64,000 nt of DNA from Tenacibaculum sp. 190524A02b (lineage in GTDB: Bacteria; Bacteroidota; Bacteroidia; Flavobacteriales; Flavobacteriaceae): contig NZ_OZ038525.1 in NCBI RefSeq assembly GCF_964036645.1, positions 1,721,501 to 1,785,500 of the forward strand. Direction: 5' to 3'. Under the pieces are notes generated by a model. The model had not been told where the DNA came from, searched no databases, and saw only the letters and a program-made list of their open reading frames with translations. A program made the translations under genes and the position numbers. Of this stretch, positions 18,191 to 26,635 are shown piece after piece. Each line of letters starts with the position of its first letter. Position 1 is the stretch's first letter.

Positions 18191-21100
18191 TTATTCTAGG
18201 ATTATTTTTTTACTGACTACCTGCTTACCAATAGTTATCTCTAGTAAGTAAACTCCCTTAGGAAACCTTGAAATATCATATATTAATTCTCCTTTTTCTA
18301 GATTCTTATCTAAGCCAAGATTGTACTTACCTGTTAAGCTGCTTATCTTTATTCCTGAAGGTTGTTTTAAACCACTTTCTAAATGTAATTTCAATACTCC
18401 TTGTGTTGGATTTGGAGCTATTGTTATAAGGTTGTTTATTGTTGCCAAATCAATACATGCCCCTATGAGTTTCCATGGTCCCCAAGGTCCACCAGCTCCA
18501 GGTTCTTCGTTTTTAGTCCACCATTTATTTTCATAAACGCTTCCTTTATAAGCTACTTGGGTTCCTTTTACTTTATATTCAGTATTTGCTTCCCAAGCCT
18601 GAATGCTATTGCAACCTCCTCCACCTCCAGTAGTTTTCTCTTTAATTGTTACCTTTACTACATCAGATGCCTTAGCTCCTTTGTCGTCTCTTACTTCTAC
18701 TTTTATTGTATAATTTTTAAAAGAAGCTGGCAACCAAGAAATATTATTCCCCGAAGATAAATTCACTCCATCTACTGAAAACTGAATACTTGCTATAGTT
18801 CCATCTGAATCTGTTGCATTTGCTGAAAGCGTTATTGAAGAAAGTGTTTCTTGTTCAATTACTTGTCCAGTACTTAAACTTGTAATAGTTACCTGTGGAA
18901 CTTCATTATTTACTTTTTGTTTTACAGTAATTGTTATTTCATCTGTAGCTTTGGCTCCCTTATTATCTATTACTTCAACTTTTATTGTATAACTTTTAAA
19001 AGAAGCAGGTAACCAAGAAATATCATTCCCCATAGATAAATTAGTTCCATCTACTGAAAACTGAATTGATTCAATTGTTCCATCTGAATCTGTTGCATTT
19101 GCTGAAAGCATTATTGAAGAAAGTGTTTCTTGTTCGACTACTTGTCTATTACTTAAACTTGTAATAGTTACCTGTGGAACTTCATTATCTACTTTTTCCT
19201 TTACAATAATTATTACTTCATCTGTAGCTTTAGCTCCTTTATCATCTGTCACTTCTACTTTTATCGTATAACTTCCAAAAGCGCTTGGCAACCAAGAAAT
19301 ATTATTCCCCGAAGATAAATTCGCTCCATCTACTGAAAACTGAATACTTGCTATAGTTCCATCTGAATCTGTTGCATTTGCTGAAAGCGTTATTGAAGAA
19401 AGTGTTTCTTGTTCGACTACTTGTCCATTACTTAAACTTGTAATAGTTACCTGTGGAGCTTCGTTATCATTATCCTTTGGGCAGTTTCCTTGGAACCTCC
19501 AAGTGCTATTTTTACCAGGTACATCATTTGGTCCTGCCCACCATGCATTGGCATAAATTTTACCATTGTAAGCTACTTTAGTTCCGTTAACTCCATAACC
19601 TTTAGGCTGCCATGGCTCAATTTCACCACACTTAGTATACAGTGTTGTAAATGACTGTACCGGAGTATAATCTGATTCAACACCTCCACTTTTAGCTTTT
19701 ATTTGTAACTCATATTTAGTTTTTGGAAATAATGCTACTAAGCTTTTTGTATTCCCTAAATTTATTTGCTTTTCTTCCCATTTACTATTGCCAACTACTC
19801 TGTATCTTAATAGATATGTTAGTACATGCTTGGGCCTTTCCCATGATAAATCTGCTGTTAATTCTTTAATATTTGAAATCGTAAAATTTGAAGGCACTGC
19901 CAATGATGAGACTTTTGTTATAAAAGTAGAAGTGCCTGAATATGGTGAATATCCAGCACTATTTTTAGCTCTCACCTTGACATCATACCATTCTCCTTCT
20001 TCTAAATTATTAATTTTAAAGCTCAAACCATTTGTTATGCTTGTTACCCAACTTGTAGCTGATACTTTTTTATAAGCTACTTCAAATTCATTATCTGAAT
20101 TTAATGTTCCCCAAGTGATAGTAGTACTATTTGTTGTTGTATTATTAGCTCTAACAAGTATGGGTATATGCATATTTTCTGCTACTCGCAAGGCTTCATA
20201 AGCATTTACTCTCCCTACTCCTAACTTTCCTTCAACTCCTGAATTCTTATAATCTATAAATTCTGTAGTTCCTTCTATGATTTTTCTTACTTGTTGAGGC
20301 GTAATACTTCCGTAATTATTAGATACCAATAAAGCCGCTATTCCAGACACATGGGGTGCTGCCATAGATGTACCTGAAAATTCTCTATATTCATTGTTAT
20401 TTACAGAACTCCAAACTCCATCTCTAGTAAATTGCCATTCTCCGTCAATAAAGCCGCCTGCTCCTCCTGGAGCTGAAACACCTGCCCAGTTTCCATAGTT
20501 TGAATAATTTCCCCTTTCATCATTTTCATCTGTGGCACACACTGCTATAACTGGAGCATATGTGGCATGATTGGTTCTCACTTCACCATGATCATTTCCC
20601 ATCGAGAAAATAACTACGCCTCCATTCATTGCTTTGTCTACACCTCCTGCATTAGCTATAAAGTAATCAATAGCATCTCTTTCTGCTGAAGCTGAACTTG
20701 TTCCTACACTATTCCAACTATTTTGTGAGATTACTGCTCCATTATCTGCGGCATATACATAACCTTCTGCAAATCCTCCTGAACCTCTTTTCCCAAATAC
20801 TCCTACAGACATTATACGTACACCATCATTATTTCCTGTTCCTCCTGCAATTCCTGCTACTCCAATTCCATTATTAGTTTCTGCTGAAATGGTTCCTGCC
20901 ACATGATTTCCATGTCTATCATTGCCATCAAGAGTTCCTGAATTTTTAAAAAAATCATACCCATGTATATCATCTACAAAACCATTATTATCATCATCAA
21001 TATTATTTCCTGGGATTTCTCCACTATTTACCCACATATTTCCTTTTAAATCTTCATGATTTGGATCCACACTATGATCTGTAACAGCCACTATTACCCT

Positions 21101-21724
21101 AGAATCACCTTTTTGAATATTCCAAGCTCGCTCTAAATCAATATCTACACTTGGTGTTCCATTACTTTGTCCTGTATTGTGATAATGCCATTGTTTAGCA
21201 TAAAGTGGATCATTAGGAAAACTGTTAGCTTTTAATTTTTTTTCTTTTCTTGTTATTCGTTTCCTTTTTTCTTTTAAAGCTGTTATACTTGGTGATTTTA
21301 TTTTTTCAATAGGGTTTACTAATTCTACTTCTGTTATTTTTTTATATGAGTTAATCACAGATTTCAAACTCATTTTAGTATCAAATTTTAATTCATACCA
21401 TAAATGTAATCCTGCTTTTACATGTTTATCTTCAAACTTTCCAGCAGGTCTAAAAACCCTTTTCATAGCATGTACTTTGAACTGCTTATTCTGTTCATCT
21501 ACTTTTTTTAAACCTGTTTCTATAAAACCTCTTTTTAAAGTTCTTTTTAATTCTCCACTTTTACTTGCTCTATTTAAAAGCATTTTTTGAAGTGAACTTG
21601 TTTGGTTCTTTTTAAATTTAAGTTGAATAACTCCTTGGTGGTATTCTTGAGCCATTAAAGCACTAGGGATCATTCCGGCTACTAAAATTATAGCCAGAAA
21701 CATTAATATTTTTAACTGTTTCAT
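18191..21724 (-). CDS. Secreted S8 (subtilisin) protease E, T9SS cargo
   Basis: A 1177-residue member of the array. Signal peptide 1-25, a lysine-rich prodomain (KRKRITRKEKK near 153-163). Catalytic residues are Asp216 (VTDHSVD), His271, Asn377 (SMGN) and Ser453 (GTSMAAPHVSG). The His motif reads RHGNHVAGT, with Asn for the usual Thr; His271 itself is kept. The catalytic domain has a short insertion before Ser (IDGEWQFTRDGVW, about 426-438). Two FN3 domains, a CBM5/12-like module (CGEIEPWQPKGYG), three Ig-like repeats with a 93-residue period (about 753-1032), a second CBM module (1038-1090) and a T9SS domain (APNPTQGVLKL, then KGVYLLEI) follow. Only 39 bases separate it from protease F, so these two are almost certainly co-transcribed. 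Confidence 0.9.
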   Translation of the reverse strand: MKQLKILMFLAIILVAGMIPSALMAQEYHQGVIQLKFKKNQTSSLQKMLLNRASKSGELKRTLKRGFIETGLKKVDEQNKQFKVHAMKRVFRPAGKFEDKHVKAGLHLWYELKFDTKMSLKSVINSYKKITEVELVNPIEKIKSPSITALKEKRKRITRKEKKLKANSFPNDPLYAKQWHYHNTGQSNGTPSVDIDLERAWNIQKGDSRVIVAVTDHSVDPNHEDLKGNMWVNSGEIPGNNIDDDNNGFVDDIHGYDFFKNSGTLDGNDRHGNHVAGTISAETNNGIGVAGIAGGTGNNDGVRIMSVGVFGKRGSGGFAEGYVYAADNGAVISQNSWNSVGTSSASAERDAIDYFIANAGGVDKAMNGGVVIFSMGNDHGEVRTNHATYAPVIAVCATDENDERGNYSNYGNWAGVSAPGGAGGFIDGEWQFTRDGVWSSVNNNEYREFSGTSMAAPHVSGIAALLVSNNYGSITPQQVRKIIEGTTEFIDYKNSGVEGKLGVGRVNAYEALRVAENMHIPILVRANNTTTNSTTITWGTLNSDNEFEVAYKKVSATSWVTSITNGLSFKINNLEEGEWYDVKVRAKNSAGYSPYSGTSTFITKVSSLAVPSNFTISNIKELTADLSWERPKHVLTYLLRYRVVGNSKWEEKQINLGNTKSLVALFPKTKYELQIKAKSGGVESDYTPVQSFTTLYTKCGEIEPWQPKGYGVNGTKVAYNGKIYANAWWAGPNDVPGKNSTWRFQGNCPKDNDNEAPQVTITSLSNGQVVEQETLSSITLSANATDSDGTIASIQFSVDGANLSSGNNISWLPSAFGSYTIKVEVTDDKGAKATDEVIIIVKEKVDNEVPQVTITSLSNRQVVEQETLSSIMLSANATDSDGTIESIQFSVDGTNLSMGNDISWLPASFKSYTIKVEVIDNKGAKATDEITITVKQKVNNEVPQVTITSLSTGQVIEQETLSSITLSANATDSDGTIASIQFSVDGVNLSSGNNISWLPASFKNYTIKVEVRDDKGAKASDVVKVTIKEKTTGGGGGCNSIQAWEANTEYKVKGTQVAYKGSVYENKWWTKNEEPGAGGPWGPWKLIGACIDLATINNLITIAPNPTQGVLKLHLESGLKQPSGIKISSLTGKYNLGLDKNLEKGELIYDISRFPKGVYLLEITIGKQVVSKKIILE
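18640..19476. repeat. Three tandem 279-bp Ig-domain units in protease E gene
   Basis: Near-identical in-frame units. The anchor GTAATAGTTACCTGTGGA recurs at 18882, 19161 and 19440, exactly 279 bases apart (93 codons). Each encodes one Ig-like domain with D-S-D-G-T-I and G-N-x-I-S-W-L-P signatures. Copy number can change by in-frame recombination. Confidence 0.9.
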
Positions 21725-21763
21725 TTTGAAGAGGTTTTAGAGTTTACTTGTTTAGTTTTGTTT

Positions 21764-24700
21764 TTAGTTGATTATTATTTTTTTAGTAGTTACTTTATTC
21801 GAGCTAATTATCTTGAGTAAATAGACTCCTTTAGGAGCTCCAGACAAATTATAATTTAATTGTTTTTTACCTTTAACCTGTCTATTATTATTCTCTAACA
21901 CTTTTTTATAACTTCCTGATACTTCTTGAAGAGTAATCTTAGAAAAACTGCTAGAATCAATAGTTATATTGACAATGTTTTGTGCTGGATTTGGATAAAC
22001 AAGTATTTCTGAAAATGATGAGCAAGAACTTATCAAGTTCCATGGTCCCCAAGGTCCGCCAGTTCCAGGTTCTTCATTTTTAGTCCACCATTTACTTTCG
22101 TAAATATTTCCTTTGTGAGCTACTTGAATTCCTTTTACTTTATATTCAGTATTTGCATCCCAAATCTGAATATTATTACAGCCTCCTCCTGTCGTTTTTT
22201 CTTTAATTGTTACATTTATTTCATCAGATGCCTTAGCTCCTTTATCATCAATTACTTCAACTTTTATTGTATAGCTTTTAAAAAAAGCAGGCAACCAAGA
22301 AATAGTATTCCCAGAAGATAAATTGGTTCCATCTACTGAGAACTGAATACTTGCTATAGTTCCATCTGAGTCTCTTGCATTTGCTGAAAGTGTTATTGAA
22401 GAAAGTGTTTCTTGTTCAATTACTTGTCCGTTACTTAAACTTGTAATAGTTACCTGTGGAACTTCATTATTTACTTTTTGTTTTACATTAATTGTTATTT
22501 CATCTGTAGCTTTGGCTCCCTTATTATCTATTACTTCAACTCTTATCGTATAACTTCCAAAAGTATTTGGTAACCAGGAAATATTATTACCTTGAGGTAA
22601 ATTCATTCCATTTACTGAAAACTGAACACTTGCTATAGTTCCATCTGAGTCTGTTGCATTTCCTGAAAGCACTATAGAGGAAAGTGTTTCTTGTTCAACT
22701 ACTTGTCCATTACTTAAACTTGTAATAGTTACCTGTGGAGCTTCATTAGCTATTTTTTCTTTTACAGTAATTATTACTTCATCAGTTGCTTTAGCTCCTT
22801 TATCATCAATTGCTTCAACTTTTATTGTATAGCTTCCAAAAGTGCTTGGTAACCAAGAAATATCATTCCCTGTAGATAAATTAGTTTCATCTACTGAAAA
22901 CTGAATACTTGCTATAGTTCCATCTGAATCTACTGCATTTGCTGAAAGCGTTATTGAAGAAAGTGTTTCTTGCTCTATTACTTGTCCATCACTTAAACTT
23001 GTAATAGTTACCTGTGGAGCTTCATTAGCTATTTTTTCTTTTACAGTAATTATTACTTCATCAGTTGCTTTAGCTCCTTTATCATCAACTGCTTCAACTT
23101 TTATTGTATAGCTTCCAAAAGCATTTGGTAACCAGGAAATATCATTCCCTTGAGATAAATTCGTTCCATTTACTGAAAACTGAACACTTGCTATAGTTCC
23201 ATCTGAATCTGAAGCATTTGCTGAAAGTATTATTGAAGAAAGCGTCTCTTGTTCTATTATTTGTTCATTAGTTGGACTTGTTATTACTACAGTAGGGGAA
23301 ATATTACCTCCTCCTTGTATACAAATTCCTTGTTTAGACCATGCCCTATTATTTTCTGGAATTTTTCCTGCTTCTGAATACCAATTTGCTTTGTAAATAG
23401 TTCCATCATATACTACTACATCACCTCCATTATAAGCTTTTGTGCTTACCCAGAATGGATTCCCATTACAGTCCATTGCCTGTGTAGTAAAACTTACTAT
23501 CGATGAGTATTCCGAAATCAAAGTATCTTTTTTCCCTCTAATTCTTACCATATACTCCGTAGTTCCCATTAAGTTTTTTAACAATGCTTTTCTTCCATCT
23601 ACCTCCTGAATATTTATCGTATTCCATGTCGAAGCAACTATAGATTTGTAATCTACATCATACTCTTCGGCTCCTAACGATTTATCCCAACTTACTTCAG
23701 CTCTTGCTCCTGTTACATTTGAAAGCGTAATAGAAGAAGGTGGTAAAATGACATCTATGGTAGTTGAGAAAATAACCGACGATGAATAATAAGAAGTTTC
23801 CGAAGAATTTTTAGACCACACTTGCACCTCATAAGTTGTTCCTTTTTCTAAACCTTCTAATGTATATTTGGTGCTTGTTATTAATGTAGTTTCTTGCCAT
23901 TGAGAAGTTTCTAAAGTTTTATATCTTATTCCATATTGTGTGGCTCCTGAAACTTGATTCCATGATAATTTTACATTATTCAATCCTTCATTACTTACTG
24001 TTACACTTTCTGGTATTCCTAAACCTTTACTTGCCCTTAATGAACGAACTGCATTTAATCTTCCAACTCCTAACTTACCTTCATAACCTTTATTCAAATG
24101 ATCTATAGGATCTACTCCCTGAATCAAGGCCTTTTTAACTTGCTCAGGTGTAATATTTCCATAATTATAAGAAACTATTAATGCTGCTACTCCTGACACA
24201 TGAGGAGTTGCCATAGAAGTACCCCAAGAAAACCCATAACGATTGTTGTATACAGTACTTAAAATAGTACTCTTATCTTTTCCTATAGTTGATTCTCCAC
24301 CTGGCGCAGCAATATTTGTCCAATTTCCATAATTTGAGAAGTTCGATTTTTTATCTTTATTATCTGTAGCAGCTACAGAAAACACTTTTTCATAAGCTCC
24401 AGGATATGCTGGCGAAGTTAAATTGTTATTCCCTGCTGAAAAAAACAATATCCCTCCGTTCATGGCTTGATTTGCTCCTCCTGCTTCTGCTATAAAATAA
24501 TCAATTGCTGCCTTTCTTGACGGTTCAAATCTACCTCCAGAATTCCAACTATTTTGTGAGATTACTGCTCCATTATCTGCCGCATACACAAATGCATCAT
24601 CTATAGCTCCTCTTCCATCACCATGAATAATATTTGTCATAATACGTACTCCATCATTGTTTCCTGTTCCTCCAGCAATACCAGATACACCAATACCATT

Positions 24701-25546
24701 ATTAGTTTCTGCTGCTATGGTTCCAGCAATATGAGTTCCATGATTGTTATTTACTATAATAGTACCTGTGTTAGCTACAAAATCATATCCATAAATATCA
24801 TCTACATACCCGTTGTTATCATCATCAATGTTATTTCCTGGAATTTCTCCACTATTTACCCACATATTTCCATCTAAGTCTGGATGCGTGGGATCTACTC
24901 CGTAATCCATAATAGATACTATTACTCGATCATCTCCTGTTTCTAATTCCCAAGCTTCTTTTAGCTTTATATCACTTCCTCCAATTCCATCTTCCTGTCC
25001 CGTATTATGGTAATGCCATTGTTCATGAAATCTAGGATCATTGGGAAATGTTGCTCTTTTGTTTATTTTATTATTACTAGCTTTTCCCTTTAATATATTA
25101 TTATTCGTTTCTATTCTTTGAGTTTTATTCCTTTCATGCGCTATTTCTATTTCGCTATTATTTTTATATAGAGAAATTGCCTCATTAATATCAATATTTT
25201 TATCAAATTCAATTTCATACCAAAGATGTAAACCATGTTTTCTATGTTTTTTTTCATGCTTTCCAGCATATCTAAAAACTCTTTTTATAGATGTAGCTTT
25301 CACCTTTTTATTACAAAAATCCACATCTTGAATTCCAAATTTTGCATGTCCTTCTTTTTTTGAAGAAAGTATAATGTTTCTAGATGATAGATTTTCTTGT
25401 TGTTCTCTCTCTAATTTGTTGAGTTGATTTTTTGTAAGCTTAACGACTATTATGCCTTTTTCTTGACCTTTAGCATTGTATTTTTGTTGTGCATTTATCC
25501 CTATAGTTAATAGAACAAATAGAAAATTGATTACTTTCCGTATCAT
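21764..25546 (-). CDS. Secreted S8 (subtilisin) protease F, T9SS cargo
   Basis: The longest member (1260 residues) and the first gene of the array in the direction of transcription. Signal peptide 1-20, prodomain to about 168 with KRVFRYAGKHEKKHRKHGLHLWYE. Catalytic residues are Asp214 (MDYGVD), His269 (NHGTHIAG), Asn373 (SAGN) and Ser444 (GTSMATPHVSG). Two FN3 domains (about 515-690), a CBM5/12-like module with divergent aromatics (CNGNPFWVSTKAYNGG to ANWYSEAG), four Ig-like repeats (about 745-1117), a second CBM module (1123-1175) and a T9SS domain (YPNPAQNIVNI, then KGVYLLKI) follow. The extra Ig units explain its length. It has the longest upstream region of the array, so the main promoter should lie at 25547-25940. 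Confidence 0.92.
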   Translation of the reverse strand: MIRKVINFLFVLLTIGINAQQKYNAKGQEKGIIVVKLTKNQLNKLEREQQENLSSRNIILSSKKEGHAKFGIQDVDFCNKKVKATSIKRVFRYAGKHEKKHRKHGLHLWYEIEFDKNIDINEAISLYKNNSEIEIAHERNKTQRIETNNNILKGKASNNKINKRATFPNDPRFHEQWHYHNTGQEDGIGGSDIKLKEAWELETGDDRVIVSIMDYGVDPTHPDLDGNMWVNSGEIPGNNIDDDNNGYVDDIYGYDFVANTGTIIVNNNHGTHIAGTIAAETNNGIGVSGIAGGTGNNDGVRIMTNIIHGDGRGAIDDAFVYAADNGAVISQNSWNSGGRFEPSRKAAIDYFIAEAGGANQAMNGGILFFSAGNNNLTSPAYPGAYEKVFSVAATDNKDKKSNFSNYGNWTNIAAPGGESTIGKDKSTILSTVYNNRYGFSWGTSMATPHVSGVAALIVSYNYGNITPEQVKKALIQGVDPIDHLNKGYEGKLGVGRLNAVRSLRASKGLGIPESVTVSNEGLNNVKLSWNQVSGATQYGIRYKTLETSQWQETTLITSTKYTLEGLEKGTTYEVQVWSKNSSETSYYSSSVIFSTTIDVILPPSSITLSNVTGARAEVSWDKSLGAEEYDVDYKSIVASTWNTINIQEVDGRKALLKNLMGTTEYMVRIRGKKDTLISEYSSIVSFTTQAMDCNGNPFWVSTKAYNGGDVVVYDGTIYKANWYSEAGKIPENNRAWSKQGICIQGGGNISPTVVITSPTNEQIIEQETLSSIILSANASDSDGTIASVQFSVNGTNLSQGNDISWLPNAFGSYTIKVEAVDDKGAKATDEVIITVKEKIANEAPQVTITSLSDGQVIEQETLSSITLSANAVDSDGTIASIQFSVDETNLSTGNDISWLPSTFGSYTIKVEAIDDKGAKATDEVIITVKEKIANEAPQVTITSLSNGQVVEQETLSSIVLSGNATDSDGTIASVQFSVNGMNLPQGNNISWLPNTFGSYTIRVEVIDNKGAKATDEITINVKQKVNNEVPQVTITSLSNGQVIEQETLSSITLSANARDSDGTIASIQFSVDGTNLSSGNTISWLPAFFKSYTIKVEVIDDKGAKASDEINVTIKEKTTGGGCNNIQIWDANTEYKVKGIQVAHKGNIYESKWWTKNEEPGTGGPWGPWNLISSCSSFSEILVYPNPAQNIVNITIDSSSFSKITLQEVSGSYKKVLENNNRQVKGKKQLNYNLSGAPKGVYLLKIISSNKVTTKKIIIN
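22195..23300. repeat. Four tandem 279-bp Ig-domain units in protease F gene
   Basis: The anchor GTAATAGTTACCTGTGGA recurs at 22443, 22722 and 23001, each 279 bases apart; a fourth, more diverged unit follows upstream in the gene. The units closely resemble those in the protease E gene. Confidence 0.9.
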
Positions 25547-25999
25547 TATAATTTGGTTTTAGTTAGTTGATCTATATGTAAAATGTAATCTCAATGCATT
25601 TGCACTGAAATTTGTTTGGGAGCAAGTAAAAAACATAAATACTTTTATGTTAAAACATTTTAAAAACAACCCCGTAGTTTTTTATTACTTTTAAAATGCT
25701 TTGAAGTTATTCTTATAATAACCTATTTAAATTTTTATCAATAATTACTCTTTTCAAAAAAAAATAGGCAGATAACACATATTGACAGACTAACAACATC
25801 TTTTTATAGACGCTAGTTTTTAACTCAAACATACCCTATAATCCCTATAGTTTAAAAGGTTAAAAACTCAGGTTATTAATTATTTATATTTTACTTTCAA
25901 AGGATATATCAAGTATATTTTTATTTCAGGAACATTAATAAAAAATGCGAACTTACATTAAGCTCGCATTACTTTTTCTTGCTATTTTTATGTCAACTA
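25547..25999. other. 453-base region upstream of the protease array
   Basis: Holds the terminator of the YiaAB gene (25939-25970) and, by position, the promoter of the protease array. The only exact TAnnTTTG match on the minus strand is TATGTTTG at 25826-25833; no TTG box lies 17-22 bases upstream of it, so it is a weak candidate. The first 100 bases before the protease F start are AT-rich with no open frame. Confidence 0.5.
25939..25970 (-). terminator. Intrinsic terminator of the YiaAB gene
   Basis: Arms AATGCGAACTTA (25944-25955) and TAAGCTCGCATT (25959-25970) form a 12-pair stem with one G-U pair in minus-strand RNA and a 3-base loop. A run of six T follows on the minus strand. It lies 30 bases past the stop codon. 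Confidence 0.85.
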
Positions 26000-26485
26000 T
26001 TATCCTTCTCCTTCTTCTACATTAGTTTTTATATACTCTATATCTCTGGTATTTTTTTGCACTGATATTGCTGCAAATACACTTAATGTAAACGACATTC
26101 CGTAAAACCCTTTTTCACTTAATAATAAATCTGCATTCCATAATCCAACTATTAATAATACTATTGATGTTACTGTAGTAAACCAACTCATTCCGTAATA
26201 AATTTCTGTAACTTGAACACCTTCTAGTTTGTCTCTTACTGATTTCTGAACAGAAATTACTGAAAACAAAGCAAATAATAGTACTGTAAAATAATACCCT
26301 TTCTCATTTAACTCCATTTCTGCATTCCATAATCCAACACAATATGCCGTGATTCCTATTAATAAAACAGCCCAAGATGCTCCTATAAATGCAGACGTTG
26401 GTTTTTGATCAAATACTTTTACTTCTTTCTTTTTTATTCTTTTTGATTTTTCTTCTTGCTTACTTATTTCTGCTTGATTATTCAT
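26000..26485 (-). CDS. YiaAB-family inner membrane protein
   Basis: A 161-residue protein. A charged N-terminus (about 1-28, KRIKKKEVK) precedes two copies of a two-helix hairpin at about 30-85 and 95-150. The copies share [29 protein letters not shown] and [25 protein letters not shown] helices, the connector [LE]xEKG[YF]Y and the ending SVQKS/NxRD. This duplicated hairpin is the YiaA/YiaB helix domain, which gives four membrane segments. Function is unknown; E. coli yiaA and yiaB are linked only loosely to stress. It is monocistronic, with its own terminator, and divergent from the next gene. Confidence 0.85.
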   Translation of the reverse strand: MNNQAEISKQEEKSKRIKKKEVKVFDQKPTSAFIGASWAVLLIGITAYCVGLWNAEMELNEKGYYFTVLLFALFSVISVQKSVRDKLEGVQVTEIYYGMSWFTTVTSIVLLIVGLWNADLLLSEKGFYGMSFTLSVFAAISVQKNTRDIEYIKTNVEEGEG

Positions 26486-26635
26486 AATTCTTATTTTTAA
26501 ATTACGTTACAAAAGTGTAGGTTTTTACTTACCTCTTAAAAACTAAATCCAAAAAAAACTAACGATATAATTTACCTTTATTTTAAAAAAAACACTAATT
26601 TCACTAACAAAAAACAAAAATAACCTAACGATTAA

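Noticed and set aside
18321..18760. Two overlapping frames antisense to the protease E C-terminal modules
   Set aside because: Similar antisense frames recur opposite the CBM and Ig parts of all six paralogues, as expected from their shared sequence, and show no independent coding signal.
18640..23300. Regular repeats as a possible CRISPR array
   Set aside because: The unit is 279 bases, in frame, and entirely translated into Ig-like domains. There are no short repeats with unique spacers and no cas genes.
25826..25833. TATGTTTG as the protease array promoter
   Set aside because: No TTG box at a suitable distance and it lies 280 bases from the first start codon, so it is not listed as a promoter feature.
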